Shown here one piece after another: positions 63,015-64,000 of a DNA stretch of 64,000 bases. The translations under genes and the position numbers were made by a program. The notes beneath the pieces were generated by a model. The model made no database searches. It saw only the letters and a list, made by a program, of their open reading frames with translations, and was not told the DNA's origin. The first letter of the stretch is position 1. Every line of letters begins with the position of its first letter. The DNA is from Arthrobacter sp. PvP023 (lineage in GTDB: Bacteria; Actinomycetota; Actinomycetes; Actinomycetales; Micrococcaceae): NCBI RefSeq assembly GCF_017832975.1, contig NZ_JAFIBI010000001.1, forward strand, positions 558,001-622,000. Direction: 5' to 3'.

Positions 63015-63590
63015 GTGCTGATCTCTGACCGCGATATTCGTGCCGAAATTGATTCCCAACGGATTGTCCTGGATCCGTATGACCCGGTGATGGTCCAGCC
63101 GTCCTCCGTGGACGTCCGGATCGACCGGTTCTTCCGGTTGTTCGACAACCACAAGTACGCGCACATCGACCCCGCCGAGGACCAGCCTGAGCTGACGCGC
63201 CTCGTGGAAGTGGACCGCGGAGAGCCGTTCATCCTCCACCCGGGCGAGTTTGTGCTGGGCTCCACCTACGAAACCGTCACCTTGCCGGACGACATAGCGG
63301 CACGGCTCGAAGGAAAGTCCTCGCTGGGCCGGCTGGGGCTGCTGACGCACTCCACCGCAGGGTTCATCGATCCCGGGTTCTCCGGACACGTCACGCTGGA
63401 GCTTTCCAACATGGCCACGCTGCCCATCAAGCTGTGGCCCGGCATGAAGATCGGCCAGCTGTGCTTCTTCAAGCTCAGCTCCGCCGCCGAATTCCCCTAC
63501 GGCTCCGGTGAGTACGGCAACCGCTACCAGGGCCAGCGCGGTCCCACCGCCAGCCGCAGCTACCTGAACTTCCACCGCACCGAGATCTGA
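63015..63590 (+). CDS. dcd: dCTP deaminase, dUMP-forming type
   Basis: A 191-residue enzyme. It converts dCTP to dUTP, or straight to dUMP in mycobacterial-type bifunctional Dcd. The sequence follows that type closely ([51 protein letters not shown] with E129), so the bifunctional form is likely. GTG 63015 was chosen since homologues start MLISDRD; a TATTTT sequence lies just 5 nt ahead (63004-63009), so the mRNA may be leaderless. The stop codon TGA is part of the first unit of the following repeat array. Confidence 0.95.
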   Translation: MLISDRDIRAEIDSQRIVLDPYDPVMVQPSSVDVRIDRFFRLFDNHKYAHIDPAEDQPELTRLVEVDRGEPFILHPGEFVLGSTYETVTLPDDIAARLEGKSSLGRLGLLTHSTAGFIDPGFSGHVTLELSNMATLPIKLWPGMKIGQLCFFKLSSAAEFPYGSGEYGNRYQGQRGPTASRSYLNFHRTEI

Positions 63591-63697
63591 GAGAGCGTCG
63601 CTGAAAAGGCGGCAGGATCTGAGAGAGCGTCGCTGAAAAAAGGCGGCAGGATCTGAGAGAGCGTCGCTGAAAAGGCGGCAGGATCTGAGAGAGCGTC
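63587..63697. repeat. Periodic GAGAGAGC array E between convergent dcd and antiporter
   Basis: Four units with CTGAGAGAGCGTC cores at 63587, 63619, 63653 and 63685 (spacing 32, 34, 32). Between cores the sequence is GCTGAAAAGGCGGCAGGAT, almost invariant. The first core contains the dcd stop codon (63588-63590) and the last reaches the stop codon of the minus-strand antiporter (63696-63698), so the array exactly fills the intergenic gap. Only the GAGAGAGC orientation is present on the plus strand. Confidence 0.93.
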
Positions 63698-64000
63698 AGA
63701 TGGGGCGGGCGGCCGGCCGGGGTTTTGCCGGGCGGCGCAGCATCTTCACGACCGGCTCCACGTAGCGTGCCGCCAGCGGGCCCATGATGGCCATGATGAG
63801 CACGTAGGCCGTGGCCAGCGCCGCGAGATCGTGCGGCACCACACCGGAAGCCACTGCCAGGCCGGCGATGACGATGGAGAACTCACCGCGCGCAATCAGT
63901 GCTGCTCCCGCACGGAACCGGCCCGGCAGGCCAATTCCTGCCCGCTTGGCCGCCCAGATTCCCGTGATCATCTTGGTGGCGGCGGTGAGGACAGCCAGGA
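63696..64000 (-). CDS. CPA2-type cation:proton antiporter, C-terminal part (cut by window edge)
   Basis: Open to the window edge; the readable part is about 100 residues. It carries KMITGIWAAKRAGIG, FRAGAALIARGEFSIVIAGLA (the helix-containing glutamate block typical of KefB/CPA2 antiporters, GEF/GEFSIV) and a hydrophobic LATAYVLIMAIMGPLAARY segment, then a short basic tail RRPAKPRPAARPI. The N-terminal part lies beyond 64000. Direction is toward dcd, so the genes converge on the repeat array. Confidence 0.85.
   Translation of the reverse strand, partial: LAVLTAATKMITGIWAAKRAGIGLPGRFRAGAALIARGEFSIVIAGLAVASGVVPHDLAALATAYVLIMAIMGPLAARYVEPVVKMLRRPAKPRPAARPI

Overview
The window is a chromosomal segment of a high-G+C actinobacterium of the Arthrobacter/Pseudarthrobacter group. 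This rests on the 16S rRNA sequence at 8085-9610, the long actinobacterial insertion in the 23S rRNA at the left edge, the tRNA-free 16S-23S spacer, and the high-GC codon use. Products are assigned by reading motifs and recalled family knowledge; no search was run.

Layout. 1-1966: 3' part of one rRNA operon (23S, 5S, hairpin). 2012-2322: periodic repeat array. 2371-7549: LacI regulator, short-chain dehydrogenase and GH2 beta-galactosidase with a clear LacI-type operator. 7550-13632: a second, complete 16S-23S-5S operon in the same direction. 13669-13915: another repeat array. 14126-18696: HU protein, CopD-CtaG fusion, thioredoxin-NHL protein. 18804-24228 (minus): membrane-anchored unknown, HerA-like ATPase, GNAT, FAD/NAD(P) oxidoreductase. 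24499-33939: a polar amino-acid ABC transporter with three flavin-dependent monooxygenases, a DUF1684 protein and a second binding protein. The latter resembles uptake and oxidative breakdown of an S-substituted cysteine or related sulfur compound. 34147-36953: DJ-1/PfpI protein, secreted glycosidase-like protein, luciferase-like oxidoreductase. 36998-42888: FadR/GntR regulator, soluble Cache protein, aldehyde dehydrogenase, AldO-type FAD oxidase and an EutH-type permease, which together look like a regulated amino-alcohol oxidation pathway without EutBC. A broken gene follows (42889-43524).

43650-50111: response regulator-phosphatase; a trehalose-phosphatase-like/GH15 fusion whose phosphatase nucleophile motif is lost; AEC transporter; PanD; LysR. 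50253-55701: APC permease, repeat array, PutA. 55850-60205: zinc-ribbon protein, LysR and divergent MFS exporter with a textbook LysR box, a carboxyethyl-ornithine-synthase-like enzyme coupled to a 49-residue lysine-rich protein. 60284-64000: tRNA-Gly(CCC), SRPBCC protein, secreted CAP/FG-GAP protein, dCTP deaminase, a fourth repeat array and the 3' end of a CPA2 antiporter.

The strongest unexplained signal is the set of four intergenic arrays of a CTCTCTC/GAGAGAGC core repeated every 32-33 bp. Three have an inverted left and right arm around a central dyad, and all lie directly behind gene or operon ends.
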